A DNA stretch of 64,000 nt from Streptococcus oralis subsp. tigurinus (GTDB lineage: Bacteria; Bacillota; Bacilli; Lactobacillales; Streptococcaceae). Shown here piece by piece: positions 47,745 to 55,895 of this stretch (positions are counted from its first letter, which is position 1; the number at the start of each line of letters is the position of its first letter). The notes under the pieces are model-generated. The model saw only the letters and a list, made by a program, of their open reading frames with translations. It did not search any database and had not been told where the DNA came from. Position numbers and translations under genes: made by a program. The stretch spans positions 1,426,001 to 1,490,000 of the forward strand of contig NZ_AP018338.1 of assembly GCF_002356415.1 (NCBI RefSeq), given 5' to 3'.

Positions 47745-47766
47745 CTCAACAAATATACCAACGCAA

Positions 47767-47806
47767 AAAATCCTAATAGAGAGTCTCAAATCTCCATTAG
47801 GATTTT
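47767..47806. terminator. Bidirectional terminator between galR and adhC
   Basis: AAAATCCTAAT/ATTAGGATTTT with inner AGAGA/TCTCC pairing; serves convergent galR and adhC. Confidence 0.85.
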
Positions 47807-47811
47807 CATTG

Positions 47812-48849
47812 TTAATCCATCACAATCATAGACTTAATGGTCTTGCGTTCATCCATATCTTTATAAGCCTGGTCGATATCTTCCAGTTTATAACTTGAAG
47901 TAAAGACGCGACCTGGATTGATGTCTCCATCAAGAACCGCTTTTAACAAAACTTGTTTGTCATAAGTGGTAACTGAGGCTGCTCCACCTGCCACTGAAAT
48001 ATTTTGGGCAAAGGTTGAACCAAGGGCACGGTTATTATAATGTGGAACACCGACAAATCCCATGCGTCCTCCATTATGAAGGACTCCAAGGGCCTGCTCA
48101 ACGGCTGCTTCAGTCCCAACACATTCAAGGGCTGCATCTGCTCCACCACCGAGGATTTCACGCACCTTGGCAATTCCCTCTTCGCCACGTTCAGCCACAA
48201 CAGCTGTCGCCCCTGATTCCAAGGCCATCTTTTGGCGGTCTTCATGACGGCTCATAAGGACAATTTGTGATGCACCACGCATCTTAGCTGCAATGACAGC
48301 GCATTGACCAACAGCCCCATCACCGATAACGACCACCTTGTCGCCCTTTTGCACATTAGCAACACGCGCCGCATGATAGCCTGTCGGCATGACATCAGCA
48401 AGTGTCAAAAGTGACTTGAGCATGCCTTCGCTATAATCTGAAGGTTGACCTGGAATTTTCACAAGTGCCCAATTAGCAAAGTGGAAACGGATGTACTCTG
48501 CTTGGACCCCGTTAGACCAGTTGGTGCCAATATGGCGGTCACAAGTCCCATCATAGCCAGCGCGACAGGCATCACACTCCCCACAGCCATGGGTGAAAGG
48601 TGCGATGACAAAGTCTCCTGATTTTACTGTAGTAACGTTCTCACCAACTTCTTCGATAATTCCGATAGCCTCATGACCGCTATTTCTATGTCCTTCTTCG
48701 ATTTCTGGATTACGGTAACTCCAGAGGTCCGAACCACAAACGCAAGTACGGACAATGCGGATAATAGCATCATCTGCTTCTATAATTTGCGGACGTTCAA
48801 TTGTAGCAAGTCCAACCTTGCCTGCCTTTGTATATACTGCTGATTTCAT
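47812..48849 (-). CDS. adhC: Zinc-dependent alcohol dehydrogenase AdhC
   Basis: A 345-residue medium-chain dehydrogenase. Catalytic zinc ligands lie in TCVCGSDLWSYR and GHEAIG; structural zinc cysteines in CGECDACRAGYDGTC; NAD(P) Rossmann loop VVIGDGAVGQCAV. Directly behind nmlR (stop TAA next to ATG). In pneumococcus this pair was described as NmlR and an S-nitrosoglutathione reductase active in nitrosative and carbonyl stress; substrate range here is inferred from that. Confidence 0.87.
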   Translation of the reverse strand: MKSAVYTKAGKVGLATIERPQIIEADDAIIRIVRTCVCGSDLWSYRNPEIEEGHRNSGHEAIGIIEEVGENVTTVKSGDFVIAPFTHGCGECDACRAGYDGTCDRHIGTNWSNGVQAEYIRFHFANWALVKIPGQPSDYSEGMLKSLLTLADVMPTGYHAARVANVQKGDKVVVIGDGAVGQCAVIAAKMRGASQIVLMSRHEDRQKMALESGATAVVAERGEEGIAKVREILGGGADAALECVGTEAAVEQALGVLHNGGRMGFVGVPHYNNRALGSTFAQNISVAGGAASVTTYDKQVLLKAVLDGDINPGRVFTSSYKLEDIDQAYKDMDERKTIKSMIVMD

Positions 48850-49203
48850 TTAAAATTTTCCTTCCTTGTAAAGTTTAATTTTGAGATTTAAGCGATTTAA
48901 AGCCGTCTGTAACTGAGAAAAGCGCTCCTCTAATTTTTTCTTTTCGTCTTCTAAAATACCAAGCCTTTCTTCTCTCGTTTCATCCCCCTTTTGGTAGAGC
49001 GACATATAGTCAACTAAACTGTCTACAGAGACACCCGCCGAACGGAAACACTTAATAAATTCCAGCGCTTCTATATCCTGATCTTGAAAGTCACGAATTC
49101 CAGTCGCAGTTCGAGTAATCGGTGGCACAAGACCAACTCGCTCATAATACCGAATCGTATCCGCTGAAATTCCCAATAAGTCGCTGGCAGATTTAATATT
49201 CAT
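48850..49203 (-). CDS. nmlR: MerR-family regulator NmlR
   Basis: A 117-residue MerR protein: N-terminal winged helix (SASDLLGISADTIRYYERVGL) and a C-terminal dimerisation coiled coil ending LKIKLYKEGKF. It has one cysteine, at position 52 (FIKCFRSAG), which matches the single conserved Cys of the NmlR subfamily that senses thiol-reactive stress. It lacks the metal-binding cysteines of true metal MerRs. Its own promoter has the 19-base spacer expected of MerR control. Confidence 0.9.
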   Translation of the reverse strand: MNIKSASDLLGISADTIRYYERVGLVPPITRTATGIRDFQDQDIEALEFIKCFRSAGVSVDSLVDYMSLYQKGDETREERLGILEDEKKKLEERFSQLQTALNRLNLKIKLYKEGKF

Positions 49204-49261
49204 ATACTAGCCTCCTTTCATTATCTTCACTGAATTTAAGCAACTATAACTCATTCATCTT

Positions 49262-49292
49262 ATTATACAACTTTGAGTTGACTCCAAGTCAA
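49262..49292 (-). promoter_or_regulatory. NmlR-type promoter of nmlR-adhC
   Basis: Minus strand TTGACT and TATAAT separated by 19 bases, with the palindrome TTGACTTGGAGTCAA (49278-49292) overlapping the -35. Overlong spacer plus palindrome is the hallmark of MerR-family twist-activated promoters. Confidence 0.85.
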
Positions 49293-49446
49293 ACTTTTTG
49301 CATCTAATAGAAAAATTTTTTTAATTACCAAACAACTAAGTAAAGTTTATACAGAGCCTTATAGGACCAAACTTTTAAAATATTTAAACAGTAATAAAAT
49401 ACTCTATTTAAAATAACATAGGGGCTTAATCATTCTTTACTTTTTA

Positions 49447-50334
49447 CTAATGATGCCCATGCTTCTGCTCTAACTCTCTCACCTTCCGCCTATGTTCCGC
49501 ATGATTACTTTGACTGCTGTCCACTTCAATAGTGATATTCTGCACGCCTCTTTCTTCTAAACATTGACGCACCACTTCTTTGGTCTCCATCATCTGCTCC
49601 CAGTCCTTAATACAAATGTGAACAATAGCATTGTTCTCTAGACCGTCCATGGACCAAATACTAAGTTGATTGACACTGTTGACATTGGGTAGAGCCTCTA
49701 AATCCTTCTCCAAATCACTTGTCTCGACCCCTTCTGGCACAGCATCTAGGAAAATTTTCAGTGCGCTCCAAAAGCGAGGAATGGCTTTTGTTAGAATAAA
49801 GATAGAAATAACCAGCGATAAAAGCGGATCGAGGATATACCAGTCCGTAAATCGGAGGATAATCGCCATTAGAATGACAGCCAGCCAACCAAGGGTGTCT
49901 TCCAAAAAATGCAAGCTAAGAATAGACTCGTTCTTTGTCTTTCCTTTACGAACTACCAGACTTGCTAGCACATTAATGGTCACTGCAATGATTCCCAGCC
50001 AGAGGATACCATTTTCATTAACGGGTTGCGGGTGAACAATCTTTGTGACATTTTCCAAGATCACTAGGACAGACCCTATCATAAGAATCACAGCCGTTAG
50101 CATGGCCCCTAAAAGACTAAAACGTTTGTAACCCAAGGTGTACTGTCTATCTTCTTCACGGTTTGAAATTGTTTCTAGAAGGGCTGAGATGCCAATGGCT
50201 ATTGCATCTCCCAGGTCATGAACAGAATCAGCAAGAACTGCACTCGAACCAAAGATTCCTCCTGCGATAAACTCGACTATCGCATAGCTTAAATTTAAGA
50301 AAAAAGATAACCAGATAGATGTTTTAGAACTCAT
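49447..50334 (-). CDS. czcD: Zinc/cation efflux protein CzcD
   Basis: A 295-residue cation diffusion facilitator with six membrane helices. Metal-site motifs are HDLGD in helix 2 and HFLED in helix 5. The cytoplasmic domain (about 205-275) is followed by a His-rich tail (HAEHRRKVRELEQKHGHH). Exports Zn2+ by proton antiport. Divergent from the TetR-type sczA, its known zinc-responsive activator in pneumococcus. Confidence 0.93.
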   Translation of the reverse strand: MSSKTSIWLSFFLNLSYAIVEFIAGGIFGSSAVLADSVHDLGDAIAIGISALLETISNREEDRQYTLGYKRFSLLGAMLTAVILMIGSVLVILENVTKIVHPQPVNENGILWLGIIAVTINVLASLVVRKGKTKNESILSLHFLEDTLGWLAVILMAIILRFTDWYILDPLLSLVISIFILTKAIPRFWSALKIFLDAVPEGVETSDLEKDLEALPNVNSVNQLSIWSMDGLENNAIVHICIKDWEQMMETKEVVRQCLEERGVQNITIEVDSSQSNHAEHRRKVRELEQKHGHH

Positions 50335-50430
50335 TTCTCTCCCTCCTTTGGTATAATGGGTATATACATACTTCTTTCATTTGTATTATCTAATAAAATC
50401 CAAAGAAAGGATAGAAGCAAACTGTCAGTC

Positions 50431-50448
50431 CTGTTCAGTTCTGAACAG
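50431..50448. promoter_or_regulatory. Probable SczA operator
   Basis: Perfect 8-bp inverted repeat CTGTTCAG-TT-CTGAACAG in the czcD-sczA intergenic region, 19 bases before the sczA start. Consistent with the TGTTCA-type motif reported for SczA. Confidence 0.7.
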
Positions 50449-50466
50449 TTTGTCTCAAGTGTCTAT

Positions 50467-51021
50467 ATGCCAAAAAGAGACCGTCGAGTCAGCAAGACGA
50501 AAAAAGCCATCTATCAAGCTTTTTTACAACTTTTGAACGACAAGGGCTATGATGCCACTACTGTTCAGGATATCATTGACCTAGCAGATGTTGGACGTTC
50601 TACTTTTTACTGTCACTACGAGAGTAAGGAACTGCTTTTAGATGAGCTCTGTCGCTACCTCTTTCATCATCTCTTTGAAAGGGAAGGACACTTTACTACC
50701 GAGGACTACCTCGCACATATCTTTTTACATTTTCAGAAAAATCAGGACCATGTCACCAGTCTTCTTTTTTCCAAAAACGACTACTTCCTCCGCCAACTAC
50801 ACAAGGAGCTCGAACACCACGTTTATCCCATGGTGGCGGATGACTTACAAGAAGCCTACCCAAACATTCCGGCCTCCTACCTCCAGCATTTTGTTGTAAC
50901 GAACTTTATCGAGACCCTAACTTGGTGGCTAAAAAAAGGAAAATCCTATACCGAAGACCAAGTGGTGAGATTTTACCTTGATGTAATGGAGATGACCTCT
51001 ACAACTACACTTGATAACTAA
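50467..51021 (+). CDS. sczA: TetR-family zinc regulator SczA
   Basis: A 184-residue TetR protein: helix-turn-helix at about 8-50 (TKKAIYQAFLQLLNDKGYD, TVQDIIDLADVGRSTFYCHY) and a ligand domain rich in His. It activates the divergent czcD in response to zinc in pneumococcus. The ATG at 50467 (MPKRDRR) is chosen because the longer frame would translate through the operator; no good Shine-Dalgarno is visible for it, so a leader-poor mRNA is possible. Confidence 0.88.
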   Translation: MPKRDRRVSKTKKAIYQAFLQLLNDKGYDATTVQDIIDLADVGRSTFYCHYESKELLLDELCRYLFHHLFEREGHFTTEDYLAHIFLHFQKNQDHVTSLLFSKNDYFLRQLHKELEHHVYPMVADDLQEAYPNIPASYLQHFVVTNFIETLTWWLKKGKSYTEDQVVRFYLDVMEMTSTTTLDN

Positions 51022-51047
51022 GCCTGTAACTCAGAAAGGAACCAACT

Positions 51048-51380
51048 ATGTTAACTTCGATGATTCTAGGAATACTAACAATCGTACTAGCTCTCGCATT
51101 CTCATTACTTCACCTTGCTGCTGCTTTTTCAGCCATGAAACAAAAGAACTACAGTCTGGGAAACACGTGCATCTTGGTCGGCAGTTGCATCACTTCTCTG
51201 GCTCTAGCTATCTTTTACTTCGTCCCACTGGCAACCATTCTACTATGGATTGTGGGTTCGAGTATCGTCTGCTATGGTGCCTACTGGAACGGGCGACAGC
51301 AAGAAAACCAACATATATCGCACCACATTATTCGTATAACGAGTGCTATTGTCATTACGGTATTATTCATTTTGCTCTAA
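51048..51380 (+). CDS. Small membrane protein downstream of sczA
   Basis: 110 residues with four hydrophobic segments (about 2-28, 41-58, 63-79, 93-110) and little outside them. Family not recognised. It follows sczA by 26 bases behind AGAAAGGA and ends before a terminator, so it is probably co-transcribed with sczA; involvement in zinc handling is conjecture. Confidence 0.55.
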   Translation: MLTSMILGILTIVLALAFSLLHLAAAFSAMKQKNYSLGNTCILVGSCITSLALAIFYFVPLATILLWIVGSSIVCYGAYWNGRQQENQHISHHIIRITSAIVITVLFILL

Positions 51381-51383
51381 CAC

Positions 51384-51411
51384 AAAAAAAGGATCATCTG
51401 ATCCTTTTTTT
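51384..51411. terminator. Bidirectional terminator after the sczA operon
   Basis: AAAAAAAGGATCATCTGATCCTTTTTTTA, a perfect GGATCA/TGATCC stem with runs of A and T on either side. Confidence 0.9.
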
Positions 51412-51417
51412 ACTTTT

Positions 51418-51930
51418 TTAAGCGCTTTTTGCTGCCTTGCTCCACTGATACCACCCAACTAGACTATTGATGAGATAAATTAGGTATTTCCCTTGGATTT
51501 GCAGGCTTTCTCCCCACCAGAGATAGATTGAAAAGACATTAGTAGCAGCCCAGAATATCCACTGTTCACGGTAAACAGCTGTCATGAGGATTTGCCCTAC
51601 ACCATTGGTCACATCAGTGATAGAATCACGATAGGGACGATTAGCTCCGATAGACTGATAAATAAACCCAAAGGCCAACCACCAAAGAACACTAATAGAA
51701 AGATACTTTGTCCAACCCTTGCCGTCTAGTTTACGTGCGACAAACTCTTGTTGTTCTTTCTTAAACTGAGCTTGATAAATCCAAACCAAGAGACCAATTG
51801 GCTGCATAATTGTAAAATAGAGAGTTGTTAAAACCTCACCATAGAAGCCTTTTTGAAGGGCAAGCACCAGATAAATGATGGAATTAATCAAACCAAATAG
51901 GTAGTTACTAGCACGACCTTCAGCTTCTCA
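51418..51930 (-). pseudogene. pnuC: PnuC-type nicotinamide riboside transporter, 5' truncated
   Basis: The C-terminal part of a PnuC membrane protein. The frame is open from about 51927, encoding EAEGRASNYLFGLINSIIYL, and continues through LVWIYQAQF, YRDSITDVTNGVGQILM and EQWIFWAATNVFSIYLWW, all family landmarks. The N-terminal helices and the promoter are missing; an in-frame stop at 51928-51930 marks the junction with foreign DNA. Homologues are about 90-100 residues longer. The missing 5' part is not present at the far side of the insertion. Confidence 0.85.
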
Positions 51931-51963
51931 AAGAGCAGAAAAAAGGTTAGTAAGGCTTGAGAG

Positions 51964-52659
51964 ATGAATCATTTTAAAGGCAAACAATTCCAACAAGACG
52001 TCATCATTGTCGCTGTTGGTTATTACCTACGTTACAATCTGAGCTATCGTGAAGTTCAGGAATTGCTTTATGTCCGTGGAATAAATGTTTGTCACACTAC
52101 GATTTATCGGTGGGTTCAAGAATACAGTAAAATCCTCTATCATCTCTGGAAAAAGAAAAATAAACAGTCCTTCTATTCGTGGAAAATGGATGAAACCTAT
52201 ATCAAAATTAAGGGGCGTTGGCATTATCTCTATCGAGCGATTGATGCGGACGGTTTAACATTGGATATCTGGTTACGAAAGAAACGTCGAGCAGACGATA
52301 ACAGCTATAAGTTAGAAGATACCGCCTATCAAGAAGATAAAGCACGCAAAGCAGAAACCGAAGATAAGCTAGCTATTGAAGTAATGAAAAGCAAGTACAC
52401 CACGCTATTGCTAGAAAATATGTTGCTAAGTCCGTTTGAAATGCAAGATACAAAAATCATGGCAGGATTGCAAGTCCATGTTTACCCCCTCTATGACGAA
52501 CTGAAAGAATTAAGAGGGCTAAATAGTGTTAAAGACCACTTGTCTTATGTTGCCAGCAGACGTGAAGAATATTCTAAGCATAATATCGCACGCTACCTCA
52601 AAAAAGCCATTGAACAATATCTACCAACGGTTAAAAGGCAGGACTTAAACCATGAGTGA
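51964..52659 (+). pseudogene. IS6-family transposase fragment fused to plasmid RepB C-terminus
   Basis: A chimeric 231-residue frame. Residues 1 to about 107 are the N-terminus of an IS1216/ISS1-like IS6 transposase (NHFKGKQFQQDVIIVAVGYY, helix-turn-helix NVCHTTIYRW, first catalytic Asp in WKMDETYIK, and DADGLTLDIWLRKKR). After KKR the sequence changes to ADDNSYKLEDTAYQEDKARK and ends in YPLYDELKELRGLNSVKDHL, then ARYLKKAIEQYLPTVKR, which I assign to the C-terminus of a lactococcal/lactobacillar theta-plasmid RepB. Neither part can be functional. IS terminal repeats were not found. Confidence 0.75.
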
Positions 52660-53128
52660 AGACTTAAAAACGATCAAAGAGCTGGCGGATGAGTTGAGTG
52701 TTACAAAACAAAATATTCAATATCACTACCAAAGGTTACCAAAAGAATTACAGCTTAAAAGTTCCAATGGGTCTAATCTAATAAATTCTAAAGCAGAAAA
52801 AATAATTTTAGGTAAAGTAGAAAGTAGTAGCAAATCAAATACCAAAGACCAACAAATAGAAAAACTAACTAATTTGTTAGACCAGTAACAACGATTAGCC
52901 TTGCAAGATAAAAAGTTGCTAGAAGAATACAAGGCGGAAAATGATAACTTAAAAGCCCTCAAAATGCCCTCACAGGAAACAGAATTCAAACACTTAGACA
53001 ATCAATATAAAGATGAAGTGAACGCTCTTAAAGAGAAGTTGGAAAATTTACAGGAACAAATCAAAGATCAAAAAAGGATAGAAGAACAAGAAAAACCAAT
53101 AAAATGGTGGGGACTATGGCGAAAATAG
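52652..53128 (+). pseudogene. DUF536 plasmid protein (RepX/OrfX-like) with nonsense codon
   Basis: It overlaps the RepB part by 8 bases and starts MSEDLKTIKELADELSVTKQ, the helix-turn-helix of DUF536 proteins encoded directly after repB on lactic acid bacterial plasmids. The frame is broken by TAA at 52886-52888 in the context CAG-TAA-CAA, most simply a C-to-T change of a Gln codon. It then continues in the same frame as a coiled coil to the typical end KWWGLWRK. Unlikely to act in the absence of an intact repB. Confidence 0.8.
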
Positions 53129-53277
53129 ATGATTCAGTTAAAAAGAAAGTTCCAGAATTGCGATTTAAAGGATTCACGGATGAATGGGAACAGCGTAAGT
53201 TGGGAGACGAAGTTCGAATAGTGATGGGACAGTCTCCTAATTCAGAAAATTATACTGATGATCCTAATGGGCGCTAA
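53116..53277 (+). pseudogene. hsdS fragment (type I restriction specificity subunit N-terminus)
   Basis: 53 codons reading MAKIDDSVKKKVPELRFKGF then EWEQRKLGDEV, the unmistakable N-terminus of a type I restriction-modification S subunit, stopping at TAA where the target-recognition domain should begin. It overlaps the DUF536 gene by 13 bases. On lactococcal plasmids hsdS commonly follows repB-orfX in exactly this way. No hsdM or hsdR nearby. Confidence 0.8.
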
Positions 53278-53424
53278 AAATGCGAAGACCTATGAAGACC
53301 TATTTTGTATTAGTCAAACAAAAAATCCAAAAGAAATGGTATATGATTATGACCATAAAACAAAGTAAAATCAAACCGAGTGATCTGAGGAAGCACCCGA
53401 TGATCATGAAACGTTATTAAACAC
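53278..53424 (+). other. Scrambled junction sequence
   Basis: No intact gene. A short open frame from 53267 to 53368 (33 codons, including KTYEDLFCISQTKNPKEMVY) looks like a gene fragment of unknown origin, without a ribosome binding site. The remainder to 53424 shows nothing recognisable. Confidence 0.35.
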
Positions 53425-53500
53425 AAAAGTCACCCATGTGAGTTCTTGCCAGAAGCTGAAGTTAATCCTTCAACCTGGAAAACCCGCAGAGGTGACTTTT
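53425..53500 (-). terminator. Possible terminator of the ECF operon
   Basis: Perfect 10-bp arms AAAAGTCACC and GGTGACTTTT flank a 56-base interior next to the end of the ECF operon. The large interior makes it weaker than a classic terminator; it could also be an element end. Confidence 0.4.
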
Positions 53501-53501
53501 T

Positions 53502-54302
53502 CTATACATCTCGATTTTTCTGGCAATAATCATTAACCGATAAATATGTCTGTGAATCACCCAGCGACTCCGCTATGTCCATAATCCGCGGTGGTAGTAA
53601 TCCCACTCGCTGGACAAGTTCGTGATTGCTGAACAATTCCCGTGGACTGCCGGCGAAGCCAAACTTCCCGTGTTCCATAACATACACCGACTCAAACTCG
53701 GCGGCGACCCAATCCATGTCATGGGTGATGGTCACAACTTGGTGGCCCGAATCAGCCAACTGATGGAAAATTGCGGTCAACTTGCGCCGGCTTTCCCAAT
53801 CAAGCGACATCATCGGCTCATCAAATAAATAAATCGCCGGATCCACTGCCAAAACTGTGGCAACGCTCAACAGCTTGCGTTCCGACAATGACAGGTCATA
53901 TGGACTTTCAGCTGTTTTATCATCCAAGCCAACTCTTTTTAGAGCTGCTAAAGCCCGCCTCGTAATCGTGTCGTGGTCATCCATGACCTGCGCGACATTC
54001 CACTCCACCTCTCGTTGAACGGTCGGGTTGAAAAGCTGATCGTCAGGATTCTGAAAAGTAATCCCAACCTTCAGTAACTTTTCTACTGGTTTAAGATCAT
54101 TAAAATTTTCTCCATCGATCTTAATCACACCGGTTTGTGGTGTCAGCAAACCCGTCAACAATTTGAAGAGCGTTGATTTGCCGGCACCATTTTGGCCGAC
54201 AATCGCCACCATCGGATCGGCGAAGTGTTTGTCTTCAACATCCAAGCTAAAGGACCGTTCCGGATAAGTGAACGTCAGGTGGCTCAGTTCAATTGTGGAC
54301 AT
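53502..54302 (-). CDS. ECF transporter ATPase, catalytic-site subunit
   Basis: A 266-residue energy-coupling factor ATPase. Walker A GQNGAGKST, Walker B YLFDEPMMSLDW with the catalytic Glu, and H-loop TITHDMDW are intact, but the ABC signature is degenerate (LSLSERKLL in place of LSGGQ). It complements the second ATPase, which has the reverse defect. Base composition is visibly richer in G and C than the host genes, in line with a Lactobacillus-like origin. GGAGG precedes the ATG. Last gene of the four-gene operon. Confidence 0.88.
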   Translation of the reverse strand: MSTIELSHLTFTYPERSFSLDVEDKHFADPMVAIVGQNGAGKSTLFKLLTGLLTPQTGVIKIDGENFNDLKPVEKLLKVGITFQNPDDQLFNPTVQREVEWNVAQVMDDHDTITRRALAALKRVGLDDKTAESPYDLSLSERKLLSVATVLAVDPAIYLFDEPMMSLDWESRRKLTAIFHQLADSGHQVVTITHDMDWVAAEFESVYVMEHGKFGFAGSPRELFSNHELVQRVGLLPPRIMDIAESLGDSQTYLSVNDYCQKNRDV

Positions 54303-55125
54303 AACGAACCTCCTTCAGATCAGCGTAATTCACCGGATACCGGCCATCAGCCAAGTGCCAATCCATTTTTTGAGCAAGTTGCTGGATTGTCGGGGCTGGA
54401 ATCTGCCAGTCAGCTGCCAAATGATTAAACACCTCACCCGGCCTGCCCTGGGCTACCATTTGACCCTCGTGCAGCACCCACACAACGTCGGCGACTTCGC
54501 ACAAATCGTCAATTTCACTGGTGACAATGAAGACAGTCGTCTCTTTGACTTGGGCCAGCCATTGGAAAAATTGCCGGCGGCCAAGGGGATCCATCTCACT
54601 GGTCGGATCATCCATAATCAAAACAGCCGGATTAGCCACAATCGCCGTGGCAATTGCCAACCGCTGGATCTGACCACCGGAAAGGCTCTCGGGACGCAAA
54701 TTCAGCTGTTCAATCAGCCCCATTTGCGTGGCAACTTCTTCAACCCGTTTTTGAATCAGTCCTTCAGCCATTCCCTGATTAATCAAGTCAAAGGCGATTT
54801 CATCGGCAACCGTGTCTGCCAACCCGCTTAGTTGGCCAGCTGGATTTTGCAGTACAACTCCATTCATGGCATTATAAACGGGCCAATTGTCAGACACTCG
54901 CTGGCCAAACATGTGCCAATCGCCCTCAATCTCAGCAGACACAATTTTGGGAATGACCCCTGCCAGCACACGGCACAAAGTCGATTTGCCGGAGTGGCTA
55001 TTCCCGATAATCCCAACCACCTGGCCGGTATGAACCTCCGCGTTAATCTGACGCAGTTGTGGTTGCTCAGTACCCGGATAACGGGTGGTCAAATTTTCAA
55101 TTACAATCCGTTTATCTTCGTCCAT
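54289..55125 (-). CDS. ECF transporter ATPase, degenerate-site subunit
   Basis: A 278-residue ATPase. Walker A GNSHSGKST and signature SLSGGQIQRLA are good. Walker B ends LIMDDPTSEMD with Asp for the catalytic Glu, and the H-loop reads IVTSEIDD with Ser where His is expected. It should therefore bind but not hydrolyse at its own site while donating LSGGQ to the other ATPase. It overlaps the neighbouring genes (14 bases with the next ATPase gene). The ATG at 55125 is preferred to a GTG three codons upstream. Confidence 0.85.
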   Translation of the reverse strand: MDEDKRIVIENLTTRYPGTEQPQLRQINAEVHTGQVVGIIGNSHSGKSTLCRVLAGVIPKIVSAEIEGDWHMFGQRVSDNWPVYNAMNGVVLQNPAGQLSGLADTVADEIAFDLINQGMAEGLIQKRVEEVATQMGLIEQLNLRPESLSGGQIQRLAIATAIVANPAVLIMDDPTSEMDPLGRRQFFQWLAQVKETTVFIVTSEIDDLCEVADVVWVLHEGQMVAQGRPGEVFNHLAADWQIPAPTIQQLAQKMDWHLADGRYPVNYADLKEVRYVHN

Positions 55126-55895
55126 ATCTTCCACCCAATCAATAAAATTGCCAATCCAGTCAGACCAATGTGCAGCGTCCGCGACAGGCGATACACGCGC
55201 TGGGAGGTTCTGACAGTCCGGTTGAGATTATCAAAACCTCTCAGTTGGAGAGAAATCGACCGCGTCATCGATTGATCCAAGGTCTTAATCACCAATGGAA
55301 TTAGAACCGGCAGGACTGACTTTAATTTCTGAATCAACGTTTTTTGCGGATTGGTTCCGCGAACTTTTTGTGCCTGCTGGATTTTCCGCATATTGCGCAT
55401 CATTTCCGGCAAAATATAACACACCGACATCAGAACGTAGACGGTTTTATAAGACAATCCGGACAGTTCCAAATAGGCCGCGTTTTCTGAAATACTCGTG
55501 GTCACCATAAAAAAGCCACTGGTCAAAATAATCACCAATACTCGACAACCCAGAGTGGTGGCGTAAATCAGGCCCTCTTTGTAGAACGACACCCCAAGCA
55601 CAGAAAAAAGCACAGTTTGATTCCGACTGTAAAATAACCCTTGAATGATCAGCATGGTGCAAATCAGAAACAGGCTGAATCCCAGTGCCTTAAAGGTGGT
55701 AGAACTCAATTTGGAAAATAACAATAGCAGTGTTGCGACAAGAATTAATCCGGCCTGAAGCAATAAATTCATACTGGCAAAGCTCAACAACGTCATGTCC
55801 AAGATGAACAAGAGCTTAGTAATCGGATCGATCACCTGGTACCACTTGAGCTTGACCCGTGGCGCTCCAGAAATAAATGTTTGATCAGTCATCAT
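55101..55895 (-). CDS. ECF transporter transmembrane component EcfT
   Basis: 264 residues with five to six membrane helices. The two coupling motifs typical of EcfT are present in the cytoplasmic part: QAQKVRGTNP and ISLQLRGFD (the x-R-G motifs that contact the ATPases). It overlaps the S-component gene by 4 bases and the ATPase gene by 25. A dedicated T component in the same operon marks this as a group I ECF transporter. Confidence 0.85.
   Translation of the reverse strand: MMTDQTFISGAPRVKLKWYQVIDPITKLLFILDMTLLSFASMNLLLQAGLILVATLLLLFSKLSSTTFKALGFSLFLICTMLIIQGLFYSRNQTVLFSVLGVSFYKEGLIYATTLGCRVLVIILTSGFFMVTTSISENAAYLELSGLSYKTVYVLMSVCYILPEMMRNMRKIQQAQKVRGTNPQKTLIQKLKSVLPVLIPLVIKTLDQSMTRSISLQLRGFDNLNRTVRTSQRVYRLSRTLHIGLTGLAILLIGWKIWTKINGL

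Noticed and set aside
51011..51421. 136-codon frame overlapping the small membrane gene after sczA
   Set aside because: Shifted frame over the 51048-51380 gene; residue composition is that of a shadow and it lacks a start site, while the 110-residue frame has clean membrane helices.
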